Shown piece after piece: positions 54,595 to 63,855 of a stretch of DNA of 64,000 nt. Origin of the DNA: Dictyobacter arantiisoli (GTDB taxonomy: Bacteria; Chloroflexota; Ktedonobacteria; Ktedonobacterales; Ktedonobacteraceae); NCBI RefSeq assembly GCF_008326305.1, contig NZ_BIXY01000026.1:1-64000 (forward strand), in the 5' to 3' direction. The notes under the pieces are model-generated. The model was not told the origin of the DNA, did no database searches, and saw only the letters and a program-made list of their open reading frames with translations. Every line of letters starts with the position of its first letter. The stretch's first letter is position 1. Position numbers and translations under genes: made by a program.

Positions 54595-56076
54595 ATGGAT
54601 ATAGTTTTTACGGATAGTTCGTGTAATACAACCAATACGGAAGCCGCTCTCTACAGTCAAGACTACTTTGTGACAAAGTTCCAGCAGGCCAGGGAACGTG
54701 CAACTCAGTCAGGACACCAGATTCTAGTTAGCGTGACACTTCCAGTTGCTTCCTATGATCCCTTACTTCTCTTCGCGGCTTTTCATGAGCTCGGCCTGGG
54801 TGAGCGTTTCTTCTGGAAGCGGGAGGTGGATGCTCGCGTTCTGGTTGGTATGGGTCAGGCGACGACCATAGAGACTGAAGGAGTTGAACGTATCTCGCGG
54901 GCGGCAACCGCCTGGCGGGAGCTTCGGCAAGATGCGATCATTGAAAAGGTTTCCGATGCCTTGCCCGCTTATACCTCTGGCCCTGTGTTGTTGGGTGGCT
55001 TTACCTTCGATACATTAACGTCCCGCAGTGGATTGTGGGATGACTTTCCCGATGGCCTCTTAATCCTTCCCTACATGCTCTTTCATGCCGATGAAGATAA
55101 GGCTGCGCTGACTGTGAATGCCTTGATCAGCGCTGAGGATGATTGTGAGGCGCGCGCGACTACTCTGTTCGCCGATCTGACGCATCTATGGAATGCGGTA
55201 CAACAGGTACAGGCACAATCTCAGATGGCAACAGCGAGCAGCAGCATGGCACCGCTGACGCATGATCTGTTGCCTGCCGAACAATGGAAGCAGATTGTGG
55301 CACGGGGCGTTGAGAAGATCCGCTCAGGCGCGTTTGAGAAGGTTGTGCTGGCACGTGGCGTGCAGATTGTGCAGGATGCGGCCTTTGATGTCGATGCGAC
55401 CCTGAGACGGCTCGGTGAGGCGTATCCTGGCGCGTATGTCTTTGCGATTCAGCGCGGTGAGCGGTATTTTGTGGGTGCGACCCCTGAGCGGTTGGTGTGT
55501 AGCGAGGATGGTCAGATTCAGACGATGGCTCTGGCTGGTTCGGCTCCCCGGGGCGCGACGGATGAAGAGGATCAGCAGTTTGGAGTTGCCTTGCTGAGGG
55601 ATGGAAAGAATCAGGGTGAGCATCATTTTGTCGTCGAGACGATTCGCGACGCGCTCTTAAGGCTGTGTTCGCGGGTCTGGATGGCCGATGGACCACGTCT
55701 GTTAAAGCTTAAAAATATTCAGCATCTGGAAACCCCAATTATGGGGGATCTTTTGCCGGGACATAGCATCCTGGAAGCGATTGAGCATTTGCATCCGACC
55801 CCCGCGGTGGGTGGCTATCCGCGTCTTCCCGCGCTGGCGGCGATTCGCGAGGATGAGCAACTGGATCGTGGCTGGTACGCCGGACCAATCGGTTGGATTG
55901 GCACTGGCGGCAATGGAGAGTTTGCAGTCGCGCTCCGTTCAGGATTGGTGGATAAGCAGCGGGCCACGCTATTCGCTGGTTGTGGTATTGTGGCCGATTC
56001 TGATCCAGAGAGTGAGTATCAGGAGTCCTGTCTCAAACTTCAGGTGATGCTACGTGGTCTCGGTGGAGAAAAGTGA
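54595..56076 (+). CDS. menF: Isochorismate synthase
   Basis: The 493-residue product is a chorismate-binding enzyme. The conserved KVVLARGV, FVGATPERL and TMALAGSAPRG segments are present, as is the C-terminal AGCGIVADSDPESEYQE. It isomerises chorismate to isochorismate, the first step of the classical menaquinone route. Position 5' of menD settles this over anthranilate or salicylate synthase. The ATG follows GGTGAG. It heads the men cluster. Confidence 0.95.
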   Translation: MDIVFTDSSCNTTNTEAALYSQDYFVTKFQQARERATQSGHQILVSVTLPVASYDPLLLFAAFHELGLGERFFWKREVDARVLVGMGQATTIETEGVERISRAATAWRELRQDAIIEKVSDALPAYTSGPVLLGGFTFDTLTSRSGLWDDFPDGLLILPYMLFHADEDKAALTVNALISAEDDCEARATTLFADLTHLWNAVQQVQAQSQMATASSSMAPLTHDLLPAEQWKQIVARGVEKIRSGAFEKVVLARGVQIVQDAAFDVDATLRRLGEAYPGAYVFAIQRGERYFVGATPERLVCSEDGQIQTMALAGSAPRGATDEEDQQFGVALLRDGKNQGEHHFVVETIRDALLRLCSRVWMADGPRLLKLKNIQHLETPIMGDLLPGHSILEAIEHLHPTPAVGGYPRLPALAAIREDEQLDRGWYAGPIGWIGTGGNGEFAVALRSGLVDKQRATLFAGCGIVADSDPESEYQESCLKLQVMLRGLGGEK

Positions 56077-56085
56077 GAAATTTCT

Positions 56086-57975
56086 ATGGCACAAGCGAAT
56101 ATGGATGCATATGAGTTACATGCGGAGAATCCGACGTATGTGTATATAAATGCTTTTATCGATGAGTTACAACGTTCTAATGTACACAATATTGTGATCT
56201 GCCCCGGCTCGCGCTCAACACCGCTGGCACTGGCAATTGCGGCCCATCCTGGATTGAAGGCCTGGATGCATGTGGATGAGCGTTCGGCGGCCTTCTTTGC
56301 GCTGGGTATGGCCAGGCGTTTAGAACGTCCGGTAGCGGTGGTCTGCACATCAGGATCTGCGGCGGCGAATTTCTTTCCCGCGATTGTCGAGGCTCGACTG
56401 ACGCATGTGCCCTTACTTATTCTGACCGCTGACCGTCCCCATGAGTTGCGTGAGAATGGCGCTCCCCAGGCGATTGATCAATTGCGCCTCTATGGAACAC
56501 ATGTGAAGTGGTTTGCTGAAGTGGCCCTGCCCGAGGCTTCGAATGCCGCACTCCGCTATATTCGTACGCTGGCTGATCGCGTTGCCGCGCTGGCTAGCGC
56601 CGTTCCTGCCGGTCCTGTTCACCTCAATTTTCCTTTCCGTGAGCCGCTGACGCCGGGCCCCCTGGCCGATCAACCCTTGCCTGCTGAGGAGCAGCGTGAT
56701 CCAATTGCCTGGCATGGGCGTCCCCACCATCAGCCCTATATCGCGGTTGAGGATGCGCCGCTGGGTCGCTTAACTTCTGCCGCCTGTGCGCAGATTATTG
56801 AGCAGCTCAAGGATGTCACGCATGGTTTGATTATTGCTGGTCCCTACCATGATGCAGCGTTAACTGCTCCCCTGCTGCAGTTAGCACAGACACTGGGCTA
56901 TCCTATTCTTGCTGATCCCCTCTCGCAGTTGCGCAGCGGCCCCCATGATCATAGTCTGATTGTGACTGGATATGATGCCTTTTTACGCATGGATAGCTTT
57001 ATTGGGCAGCATGAGCCACAGGTGGTGCTGCGCTTTGGCGCGATGCCGACCGCCAAGCCATTACTCCTCTATGTGAAACGCTATGCGGATTGTCCTCAGA
57101 TTGTCGTGGATGCCGATGGTGGTTGGAATGAGCCGACGCAACTGGCAACTCAGATGGTGCATGCTGATCCAGCGCTGTTCTGTCAGGATGTAGAGCAGGG
57201 GTTGCGCCAGCTAGGGCAGGGACACGCTGTGGCCCGTGATGCTGTGGCCCGTGATCAAGCGTGGTTACAACTCTGGCTGAGGACCGACCGTGTAACACGT
57301 GAGGCGCTACTGACGGCGCTGCGCGACTTTCCCGATCTCTTTGAGGGGCGCGTCTTTACTGAATTAAGCACGTTGTTGCCAGAAGGTGCTACCCTGTTCG
57401 CCGGAAATAGTATGCCAGTGCGAGATATGGATACCTTTTTCTGGGGCGATGAGCGGGCGGTGCGGATCGTGGGCAATCGAGGCGCGAATGGAATTGATGG
57501 GATTGTGTCGAGCGCGCTGGGCACCAGTGCGGGCTCCCGCTCACAAGATGGTGAGCAGGAGCAGGAGCAAGGGAAAACACCTACGGTCCTGGTGATTGGG
57601 GATCTCTCCTTCTTTCACGATCTCAATGGGCTCTTAGCCGCCCGACTGCATCAACTGGATCTGGTGATCGTGTTGATCAATAATGATGGTGGTGGAATTT
57701 TTTCGTTCCTGCCTCAGGCTGCGTATCCAGAGCACTTTGAGCAGGTATTTGGCACGCCAACCGGACTGGATTTTCAGCCGGTTGTGCAAATGTATGGTGG
57801 TGCGTATCGGCAGGTCGCCGATTGGAATGATTTCCGGCAAGCCTTTCAGCAGGGTGTCCAATCTGGTGGACTCCATGTGATTGAGGTGCGTACTGAACGA
57901 GTCAGTAATGTGGCTATGCATCGTCAGCTCTGGCAAGTTGTCGAGCGCGCACTTCGCGATCAGGAGGAACAGTAG
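56086..57975 (+). CDS. menD: SEPHCHC synthase (MenD, ThDP-dependent)
   Basis: The 629-residue product has the N-terminal ICPGSRSTPLALA, with the catalytic glutamate of DERSAAFFALG, and a C-terminal ThDP-binding domain. It adds the succinic semialdehyde-ThDP from 2-oxoglutarate to isochorismate. It follows menF by nine bases, so one transcript is expected. Unusual are a 15-base tandem duplication (57226-57255, AVARDAVARD) and a low-complexity DGEQEQEQGK insertion near the ThDP-binding DLSFFHDLNG. Both look like loop expansions and should be tolerated. Confidence 0.95.
   Translation: MAQANMDAYELHAENPTYVYINAFIDELQRSNVHNIVICPGSRSTPLALAIAAHPGLKAWMHVDERSAAFFALGMARRLERPVAVVCTSGSAAANFFPAIVEARLTHVPLLILTADRPHELRENGAPQAIDQLRLYGTHVKWFAEVALPEASNAALRYIRTLADRVAALASAVPAGPVHLNFPFREPLTPGPLADQPLPAEEQRDPIAWHGRPHHQPYIAVEDAPLGRLTSAACAQIIEQLKDVTHGLIIAGPYHDAALTAPLLQLAQTLGYPILADPLSQLRSGPHDHSLIVTGYDAFLRMDSFIGQHEPQVVLRFGAMPTAKPLLLYVKRYADCPQIVVDADGGWNEPTQLATQMVHADPALFCQDVEQGLRQLGQGHAVARDAVARDQAWLQLWLRTDRVTREALLTALRDFPDLFEGRVFTELSTLLPEGATLFAGNSMPVRDMDTFFWGDERAVRIVGNRGANGIDGIVSSALGTSAGSRSQDGEQEQEQGKTPTVLVIGDLSFFHDLNGLLAARLHQLDLVIVLINNDGGGIFSFLPQAAYPEHFEQVFGTPTGLDFQPVVQMYGGAYRQVADWNDFRQAFQQGVQSGGLHVIEVRTERVSNVAMHRQLWQVVERALRDQEEQ
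57226..57255 (+). repeat. Exact 15-base tandem duplication in menD
   Basis: GCTGTGGCCCGTGAT occurs twice in direct succession and adds five residues (AVARD) in frame. Confidence 0.8.
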
Positions 57976-57980
57976 AGACC

Positions 57981-58844
57981 ATGGGAATGCAAGCTCCCTG
58001 TGATAATGATGTGTCACCGATAAGGATTGAGGTTAATGGGATTCATATGGGCGTGCTCCAGCATGGAGATCCCACAGGGCGGCCTGCCCTGGTGTTTATT
58101 CATGGCTTTACCGGTTGTGCGGCTAATTGGGAACCGTTCCTGACGGATTTCGCGCAGCAAGGGATGCGGGTGGTGGCGCTGGATATGCTGGGTCACGGCA
58201 ATTCTGATGCGCCGGAAGATCCCCGGCGCTACGCTATGGAGCACTGTCAGGCGGATATTATTGCGGCCCTGCAAGTGCTGGGGATCGCTGCTGGCGAGGC
58301 CATCCTGATTGGATATTCGATGGGAGGGCGGATCGCGCTGTATACGGCGTTAGCGGGCTACTTCCGGGCGTTGGTCTTAGAGAGCGTTTCGCCAGGATTA
58401 TCTACGGCTGAAGAGCGCGAGCAGCGCTGTCGTAGCGATGTGGCACTGGCTAACTGCATTGATGAATTTGGCCTGGAGGCATTTGTGGATTACTGGGAGC
58501 GCCGTCCGCTCTTTGATACGCAATCCCGTCTGCCGATCAAGAAGCGTGCGGGCTTGCGTCAGCAGCGCTTAAAAAATAGTGAGATCGGTCTGGCGAACAG
58601 CTTGCGTGGCGTTGGGACCGGTGCACAGCCGCCATTACATGAACGTCTCTCGGAAATCACCGTTCCGGTGCTCCTGATCACCGGTGAAGATGACAAGAAG
58701 TTTTGTCAGATCGCGGTTGAGATGGCTGCGAAAATGCCCCAGGCCGAGCATCATGTTATTCCAGGCGCGGGGCATACCACGCATTTTGAGCAGCCAGCTC
58801 TCTTTGAGGTGGTTGTGCGGAACTTTTTTCGTTCTGTGGCATAA
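57981..58844 (+). CDS. menH: SHCHC synthase (MenH, alpha/beta hydrolase)
   Basis: The 287-residue alpha/beta hydrolase has the nucleophile elbow GYSMGGR, HGFTGCAANWEPF as the oxyanion region, an aspartate in TGEDDKKF and a C-terminal histidine in GAGHTTHFEQP. MenH removes pyruvate from SEPHCHC. The assignment rests on its place between menD (five-base gap) and menB, as the fold alone would allow many substrates. Confidence 0.88.
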   Translation: MGMQAPCDNDVSPIRIEVNGIHMGVLQHGDPTGRPALVFIHGFTGCAANWEPFLTDFAQQGMRVVALDMLGHGNSDAPEDPRRYAMEHCQADIIAALQVLGIAAGEAILIGYSMGGRIALYTALAGYFRALVLESVSPGLSTAEEREQRCRSDVALANCIDEFGLEAFVDYWERRPLFDTQSRLPIKKRAGLRQQRLKNSEIGLANSLRGVGTGAQPPLHERLSEITVPVLLITGEDDKKFCQIAVEMAAKMPQAEHHVIPGAGHTTHFEQPALFEVVVRNFFRSVA

Positions 58845-58939
58845 TGTCCTGAGGAACGATGTGTTCCGAACGTAAACACAGCAATATTCTGGCGCGTTTT
58901 TTACGTATACGAAAATAGGTAGTATAGAAGGAGAAGGAT

Positions 58940-59758
58940 ATGTCCGTCGAATGGCAAAAGATTCGTGAGTATCAAGATATTATTTTTGAGAAGGCTGATG
59001 GTATGGGCAAGATTACCATCAATCGTCCCGAGGTACGCAATGCGTTCCGTCCTCAGACGCTCAATGAGCTGATTGAAGCCTTCCACATCTGTCAGGAAGA
59101 TGCTGAGATTGGCGTGGTTATTTTCACCGGCCAGGGTGATAAGGCGTTTTGTTCGGGTGGTGATCAGCGGGTGCGCGGCGAGGGCGGTTACGTTGGCGAT
59201 GATGGTGTGCCGCGCTTGAATGCACTGGAATTGCAGAAGGTGATCAAATATCTGCCGAAGCCCGTGATTGCGATGGTTGCTGGCTACGCTATTGGTGGAG
59301 GACACGTCCTGCATATGCTCTGTGATCTGACCATCGCTGCGGATAATGCTCGTTTTGGACAGACTGGTCCACGTGTGGGCAGCTTTGATGCTGGCTGGGG
59401 CGCGACCTATATGGCCCGTATCGTTGGTCATAAGAAGGCCCGTGAGATCTGGTATCTCTGCCGTCAGTATGACGCTCAGGAGGCCCTGGATATGGGTCTG
59501 GTCAACACGGTGGTTCCTCTGGCTCAACTGGAAGAAGAGACCGTCAAATGGGCCCAGGAGATCCTGGAGAAGAGTCCCATTGCTCTGCGCTTCCTGAAAT
59601 CCGCCTTCAACGCCGATACCGACGGCCTGGCCGGTATCCAGGAGCTAGCTGGCAATGCTACCATGCTCTACTACATGACTGAAGAAGGTAAAGAGGGCAA
59701 GAACGCCTTCCTGGAGAAGCGCAAACCAGACTTCTCCCGCTTCCCGCGCCTCCCATAA
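58940..59758 (+). CDS. menB: 1,4-Dihydroxy-2-naphthoyl-CoA synthase
   Basis: The 272-residue crotonase-fold product has [31 protein letters not shown], and [21 protein letters not shown], all MenB signatures. It closes the ring of o-succinylbenzoyl-CoA. ATG 58940 follows GGAGAAGGAT. It is the last gene before the repeat-filled gap, so menC and menE may be on a second transcript. Confidence 0.97.
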   Translation: MSVEWQKIREYQDIIFEKADGMGKITINRPEVRNAFRPQTLNELIEAFHICQEDAEIGVVIFTGQGDKAFCSGGDQRVRGEGGYVGDDGVPRLNALELQKVIKYLPKPVIAMVAGYAIGGGHVLHMLCDLTIAADNARFGQTGPRVGSFDAGWGATYMARIVGHKKAREIWYLCRQYDAQEALDMGLVNTVVPLAQLEEETVKWAQEILEKSPIALRFLKSAFNADTDGLAGIQELAGNATMLYYMTEEGKEGKNAFLEKRKPDFSRFPRLP

Positions 59759-59770
59759 TTGAGGAGAGAG

Positions 59771-59795
59771 TGAATTGAATTGAATTGAATTGAAT
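59771..59795 (+). repeat. (TGAAT)5 microsatellite
   Basis: Five exact 5-base units start 12 bases after the menB stop and abut the MITE-like element. Confidence 0.9.
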
Positions 59796-60115
59796 GGGTG
59801 TGGGGACACCCAATACGGTTCACATACCTGGAATGGCAATGGAGAAGTGTAGGTGCGTGCCAGGGCCGCAGCCGAGGTGCGCTTTCCCGTTCACGTCCCA
59901 CCATCTCGCCCCAACGCGCTGGCATGATGGGATCAGATGGGATCAGAGCCTACGGGTGAGCTTCTCGTACGAGACGAGGAAAGCGTACCTCGGTTGCGAC
60001 CTCGGCACGCACCTACATCGCTCCCCGACGCTCTGTCCTCTCCCCTGCGGTACGAATTCCCCTCCCTTTTTGTTTATCATTCCTTTTATTTGAACCGTAT
60101 TGGGGGACACCTCAC
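59796..60115. mobile_element. MITE-like element with long inverted arms
   Basis: CCCAATACGGTTCA (59809-59822) recurs inverted at 60090-60103. Inner arms with GTAGGTGCGTGCC and GAGGT.CGCTTTCC (about 59850-59890) recur inverted at 59976-60016 almost perfectly. The left end has a GGGTGT/ACACCC hairpin, and the centre a GATGGGATCA doublet (59926-59945). No transposase is encoded. Relatives are at 21831-22010 and 54060-54185. Confidence 0.6.
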
Positions 60116-60184
60116 TCCCCGGCAGATGCACGGTGTCCGACCGCAAGGATCGGGCTTTCTGTGTATGAGGGTTAAAGGGTGCAA

Positions 60185-61309
60185 ATGGAGATTGGTGAGA
60201 TCGGGGCGGTGCGCTGGTATGTTTATCGGGTGCCGTTGCCGGGTCAATTGAGCAGCGCGCATGAGACGCTGGCGATACGAGCGGGGGTGATGGTTGAGAT
60301 TGAGACGCGGTCGGGTCTGGTTGGCTGCGGTGAGTGTGCTCCCTTGCCTGCGTTTCGGGGTGGGTCGCTGGAGGATGTGCTGGCACTTTTGCCTGCTGTG
60401 GCTCAACAACTTTACAATCAGACCTTCTATTCCGCGCTGGCGCTAGTCCAACAAACAGGTGAGCTGGCATTGTCCTTTGCGCTGGAGGCGGCGTTGCTGG
60501 ATCTGGCTGGTCAGTACTATCATTGCTCTGTTGCTGCCTTGCTGGCCCTGCCCGATCTCTCTGCTATTCCTCTGAACGCTGAACACAGGCCGATACGCGA
60601 TGTTGTGGCGGTGAATACGGTGATCGGTTCGCAGGAGGTGGGGATAGCGGTACGGCAGGCTGAAGTGGCAGTGGCGGCTGGCTTTACCTGCGTCAAGCTG
60701 AAAGTGGGTCGGGATACGCAGCTGGCGTTGGAGGTGGCGCGGTCGATCAGGGAGGCTCTCGGTCCCGCTATTCATCTTCGGCTGGATGCGAATGAGGCAT
60801 GGAATTTTGAGCAGGCACGCGCTTTTTTACGGGCGTGTGAGCCGCTGAAGATCCAGTATGTTGAGCAGCCTTTGCCACGGGATGATCTGGCTGGGATGGC
60901 TCTGTTACGCAAATGTACGACGATTCCTCTGGCGGCGGATGAGGTACTCTCTGATCTGGCGAGCGCACGTTGTGTGTTGACGGCTCAGGCGGCTGATATT
61001 TTGATTGTGAAGCCACAGTTGACCGGCGGCTTGCTTCTGGCCCGCCAGATGATTCACGAGGCGTCGGTGCAGGGTGTGCGCTGTGTGGTGACAAGTACGA
61101 TTGAGGCGGGAGTCGGGGTGATGAGCGCATTGCAACTGGCCGCCGCCTCCCCTGAGATCCAGTTGGAGTGCGGATTGGCGACGTTGCAGATGCTGGCCGA
61201 TGATTTGATTGTGGAAACCATCCCTGTGAAGCATGGTCATATGGCCCTTCCGGGACAGGCGGGGCTGGGTGTGCATCTGGATAAAGCGGCTCTGGCAAAA
61301 TATCAATGA
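60185..61309 (+). CDS. menC: o-Succinylbenzoate synthase
   Basis: The 374-residue enolase-superfamily product has the KxK base (CVKLKVG), metal ligands in LRLDANEAW, VEQPL and AADEVL, and the second lysine in LIVKPQLTGG. It dehydrates SHCHC to o-succinylbenzoate. ATG 60185 follows AAAGGG at five bases; GTG 60179 is upstream in frame. It lies 19 bases ahead of menE. Confidence 0.94.
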   Translation: MEIGEIGAVRWYVYRVPLPGQLSSAHETLAIRAGVMVEIETRSGLVGCGECAPLPAFRGGSLEDVLALLPAVAQQLYNQTFYSALALVQQTGELALSFALEAALLDLAGQYYHCSVAALLALPDLSAIPLNAEHRPIRDVVAVNTVIGSQEVGIAVRQAEVAVAAGFTCVKLKVGRDTQLALEVARSIREALGPAIHLRLDANEAWNFEQARAFLRACEPLKIQYVEQPLPRDDLAGMALLRKCTTIPLAADEVLSDLASARCVLTAQAADILIVKPQLTGGLLLARQMIHEASVQGVRCVVTSTIEAGVGVMSALQLAAASPEIQLECGLATLQMLADDLIVETIPVKHGHMALPGQAGLGVHLDKAALAKYQ

Positions 61310-61328
61310 GTTAGTTGCGAGGCGACAT

Positions 61329-62927
61329 GTGAACGAAATAGCAGCATTTACAGCAAATACTTTAAATACTCATACTTATACGAATACAGGGACAACCCTT
61401 CTGCCAAACTGGCTCAAGCGCTGCGCGGAAAATACTCCCCGACAGGTGGCTGTCAGTACGCGTGAGGTGAGTTGGACGTTTGCGGATCTGGATCAGCAGG
61501 CCAGCGAGTTGGCGCAGCAGTTTGCGACGCTGGGTATCCAGGAGGGGAGCCGGGTGGGTGTGCTGGCGAGCAATGGTTTACCTTTTATTGCCTGCGTGCA
61601 TGCTTTGATGCGCCTGGGCGCTATCCTGGTTCCGCTGAATGTACGCCTGACCCTGGATGAGCAGCTCTGGCTGTTGCAGGATGTCAGGGCGATGGCTTTG
61701 ATCACGGATGAGCACTATACCATCCGCGCTGATGAGATCACACACCATTCTCCTGCGCTGACCCGTGGGACGGCTGTATGGGATGCCAGTTCTGATCGAG
61801 TGCGCCTGCAGGGGGTGGCGATGAGTCCAACGGCTCCTCTGCGCGCTGAAATTGATCTGTCGGCCATTCAGTCTATTATGTATACTTCCGGTACGACGGG
61901 CATGCCCAAGGGTGTGATGGTAACCTATGGCATGCAGTGGTGGAATGCGCTTGGGTCGGCGCTCAATCTGGGCCATCAGCCGGAGGATTGCTGGCTACTG
62001 TGTATGCCGCTTTTCCATATCGGGGGCCTTTCGATCCTGATCAAGAATGTGATCTATGGGATTCGCATTGCGGTATATGAGAAATTTGATGCACAGGTGA
62101 TTAATCAGGCGCTACGTGAGCAGCAGGTGACAATTATTTCGGTGGTTACAGTGATGCTGCAGCGTATGCTGGCCGCGCTAGATGCTGAACAGGGAGATGG
62201 ACGGTATCCGACATGGTTGCGCTGTGTGCTGTTGGGTGGCGGGCCAGCTCCCAGGACGCTGTTAGAGGATTGTGCCAGGCGCGCGGTCCCGGTGGTGCAA
62301 TCCTATGGCTTAACGGAATCCTGTTCACAGGCGGTCACGTTATCCCCCAGGGATGCGCTGCGCAAGCTCGGCTCGGCTGGTCGCCCACTCTTACCAGTCC
62401 AGTTGCGCATCATGCATGAGGATGTAGTGGCGCAACCCAATCAAGCGGGCGTGATCTGCCTCAAAGGACCAAGCATCACAGGAGGCTATGATCATCGACC
62501 AGAGGCCACCGCATCCACGATTCAGGATGGCTGGCTGGCAACCGGCGATATCGGCTATGTGGATGAGGAGGGCTATCTCTATGTGCTGGATCGGCGCAGC
62601 GACTTGATCATTTCGGGCGGTGAGAATGTCTATCCTGCTGAGATCGAGGCTGCCCTGCTCTCGCATCCAGAGGTCATTGAGGCTGGCGTATGTGGTGAGG
62701 CCGATGCGCAGTGGGGACAGGTTCCCATCGCGTTTGTGCACCTCCAGGCTGGCAGCGCGCTCACGATGGAGGCACTATTGGAATATGTATCGACCCGACT
62801 CGCCCGTTTTAAGCAGCCGCGCCGGATCTATCTGGTTGCGGAACTGCCGCGCAACTCCTCCGGCAAACTGCTCCGACGCGAGCTAAACAAGCTCCTACCA
62901 GCCGCCAGCACACAAGAACCAATGTAA
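61329..62927 (+). CDS. menE: o-Succinylbenzoate-CoA ligase
   Basis: GTG 61329 follows GAGG at six bases and gives 532 residues; the longer open frame overlaps menC without a better site. It is an adenylate-forming enzyme with the P-loop YTSGTTGMPKGV, the YGLTESCSQ segment, GDIGYVDEEG, and the catalytic lysine near the C-terminus (NSSGKLLRREL). It activates o-succinylbenzoate with ATP and CoA, the substrate for MenB. menA and the methyltransferase are not in the window. Confidence 0.95.
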   Translation: MNEIAAFTANTLNTHTYTNTGTTLLPNWLKRCAENTPRQVAVSTREVSWTFADLDQQASELAQQFATLGIQEGSRVGVLASNGLPFIACVHALMRLGAILVPLNVRLTLDEQLWLLQDVRAMALITDEHYTIRADEITHHSPALTRGTAVWDASSDRVRLQGVAMSPTAPLRAEIDLSAIQSIMYTSGTTGMPKGVMVTYGMQWWNALGSALNLGHQPEDCWLLCMPLFHIGGLSILIKNVIYGIRIAVYEKFDAQVINQALREQQVTIISVVTVMLQRMLAALDAEQGDGRYPTWLRCVLLGGGPAPRTLLEDCARRAVPVVQSYGLTESCSQAVTLSPRDALRKLGSAGRPLLPVQLRIMHEDVVAQPNQAGVICLKGPSITGGYDHRPEATASTIQDGWLATGDIGYVDEEGYLYVLDRRSDLIISGGENVYPAEIEAALLSHPEVIEAGVCGEADAQWGQVPIAFVHLQAGSALTMEALLEYVSTRLARFKQPRRIYLVAELPRNSSGKLLRRELNKLLPAASTQEPM

Positions 62928-62930
62928 CCG

Positions 62931-62972
62931 CGGAAACCACCGTAGCGCCACCCTTTACGGGTGAGTTGTACG
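62931..62972. repeat. Palindromic dispersed repeat, inverted copy 3
   Basis: CGGAAACCACCGTAGCG starting at 62931, three bases after the menE stop, is the reverse complement of the 931-946 end of copy 1. The rest aligns to the other copies with small gaps. Confidence 0.6.
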
Positions 62973-63116
62973 ATTATATCGATGTATGAGATGCAAAACA
63001 GACCGTTAATAAGAGCCTCCGAAGGCACATCCGTGTCGCATGAGAGGTTTAAATGAGCAGAGGGAACGTTAGGGATCGCTTCATTTGCGGTAGTATAGTG
63101 GCAGCTTACATAGCGC

Positions 63117-63161
63117 GGCCAACAGAAGAGGTTTCAATGATAGAAATCTCTTCTGTTGGTC
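63117..63161. terminator. 19-bp hairpin without U tract
   Basis: CCAACAGAAGAGGTTTC (63119-63135) pairs with 63143-63159 with one wobble and a seven-base loop, extendable by two more pairs. An A-run follows on the plus strand, so it does not fit a plus-strand intrinsic terminator. It may be a relic of a mobile element. Confidence 0.4.
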
Positions 63162-63178
63162 TAAAAAAATGGCTAGTA

Positions 63179-63421
63179 TCAATACACTCCCCATACAAGG
63201 GCATTTCCTGAATGCCCATCAAAAACCACATCACCTGTATTCGCCGTTGTGGTTGCTTTTATGCCTGGTATATGGGGTGCATGATTTTGCTCAAATTGGA
63301 ATGGACCCTGTACCTTGACGTAGCAGACCAGGTAGTTATCAGGGCGTCCCACCGTTTCTCCTGCCATAAGCGCGCTGGCTTGCTTTGCAGTAACAAATTG
63401 AATTGTTAAGGCATGGTTCAG
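63179..63421 (-). pseudogene. Possible gene fragment, minus strand
   Basis: The minus-strand frame is open without a plausible start codon, apart from an internal ATG at 63367, and reads as natural protein (QFVTAKQASALMAGETVGRP, then FDGHSGNALVWGVY to a stop). It has no ribosome site and lies in a repeat-rich stretch. It may be the 3' end of a gene whose 5' part was replaced by the element at 63437-63545. Family not recognised. Confidence 0.3.
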
Positions 63422-63436
63422 AATGAGCTCAGATCA

Positions 63437-63545
63437 ATGTGACAACTTTGAACAACCCACACTGTGAAAAATAAATCCTGAGAGGGCCTCCTGAGCGGCT
63501 TCAGGATTTATTTGTGGGTGTTTCCATCGTTCACAACTGTCACAT
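63437..63545. repeat. Nested palindromic element, 109 bp
   Basis: ATGTGACA (63437-63444) is inverted at 63538-63545, ACCCAC/GTGGGT nests inside, and AAATAAATCCTGA (63469-63481) with its exact complement (63501-63513) forms the core stem. The ends and nesting suggest a small mobile or attachment-type element. Confidence 0.5.
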
Positions 63546-63769
63546 CCATTTGAACCTTGCCTTAGTATATTAATAATCCCACGTGTGATATGATCCGCCA
63601 ATATTACCAGAACAGCTACAAGGTTGAGCTGCCCATTGACCATAGGGCAGAGGATTTGTGCTGCCATTTATTTGTTCCTACTGATGTTCCACTCTTATCA
63701 TGTTGGCTTTCTTACTTCGATGACAAGTGGCTTACGGACAGGCGTTCAGTACAATGTCCTGGGATTTTG

Positions 63770-63798
63770 TTGACATGCCAGGAATGACCGTTTAGAAT
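63770..63798 (+). promoter_or_regulatory. Promoter of the MBL-fold gene
   Basis: TTGACA (63770-63775), 17 bases, TAGAAT (63793-63798), 58 bases before the ATG. Confidence 0.65.
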
Positions 63799-63855
63799 GG
63801 TTTAGCACAGGGTGTGTTTGGCGCAAGGATTATTGAGAAGAGGGTGAGGGAGCAT

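Larger units (their letters stand above)
59759..60184. other. 426-base gap inside the men cluster
   Basis: It holds a TGAAT microsatellite (59771-59795) and a MITE-like element (59796-60115) between menB and menC. The last 70 bases carry the menC ribosome site. No gene supported. Confidence 0.5.
62973..63855. other. Gene-poor, palindrome-rich stretch of 883 bases
   Basis: It holds two strong hairpins, a decayed or orphan ORF on the minus strand (63179-63421), a nested palindrome (63437-63545) and the promoter of the last gene. A 65-residue ORF at 63590-63787 has no ribosome site and I would not call it. Confidence 0.45.

Noticed and set aside
59771-59795. CRISPR-like repetition
   Set aside because: Pure 5-base units without spacers; a microsatellite, not an array. 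No CRISPR array occurs in the window.
60179-60470. Minus-strand ORFs over the menC start
   Set aside because: They oppose a well-supported enzyme gene and have no ribosome site or recognisable domain.
63085-63165. tRNA-like stretch (TAGTATAGTGG then a hairpin)
   Set aside because: No acceptor stem, anticodon arm or T-loop could be folded around it.
63590-63787. 65-residue plus-strand ORF before the last gene
   Set aside because: No ribosome site, odd Cys/Trp content, and it overlaps the promoter at 63770-63798.
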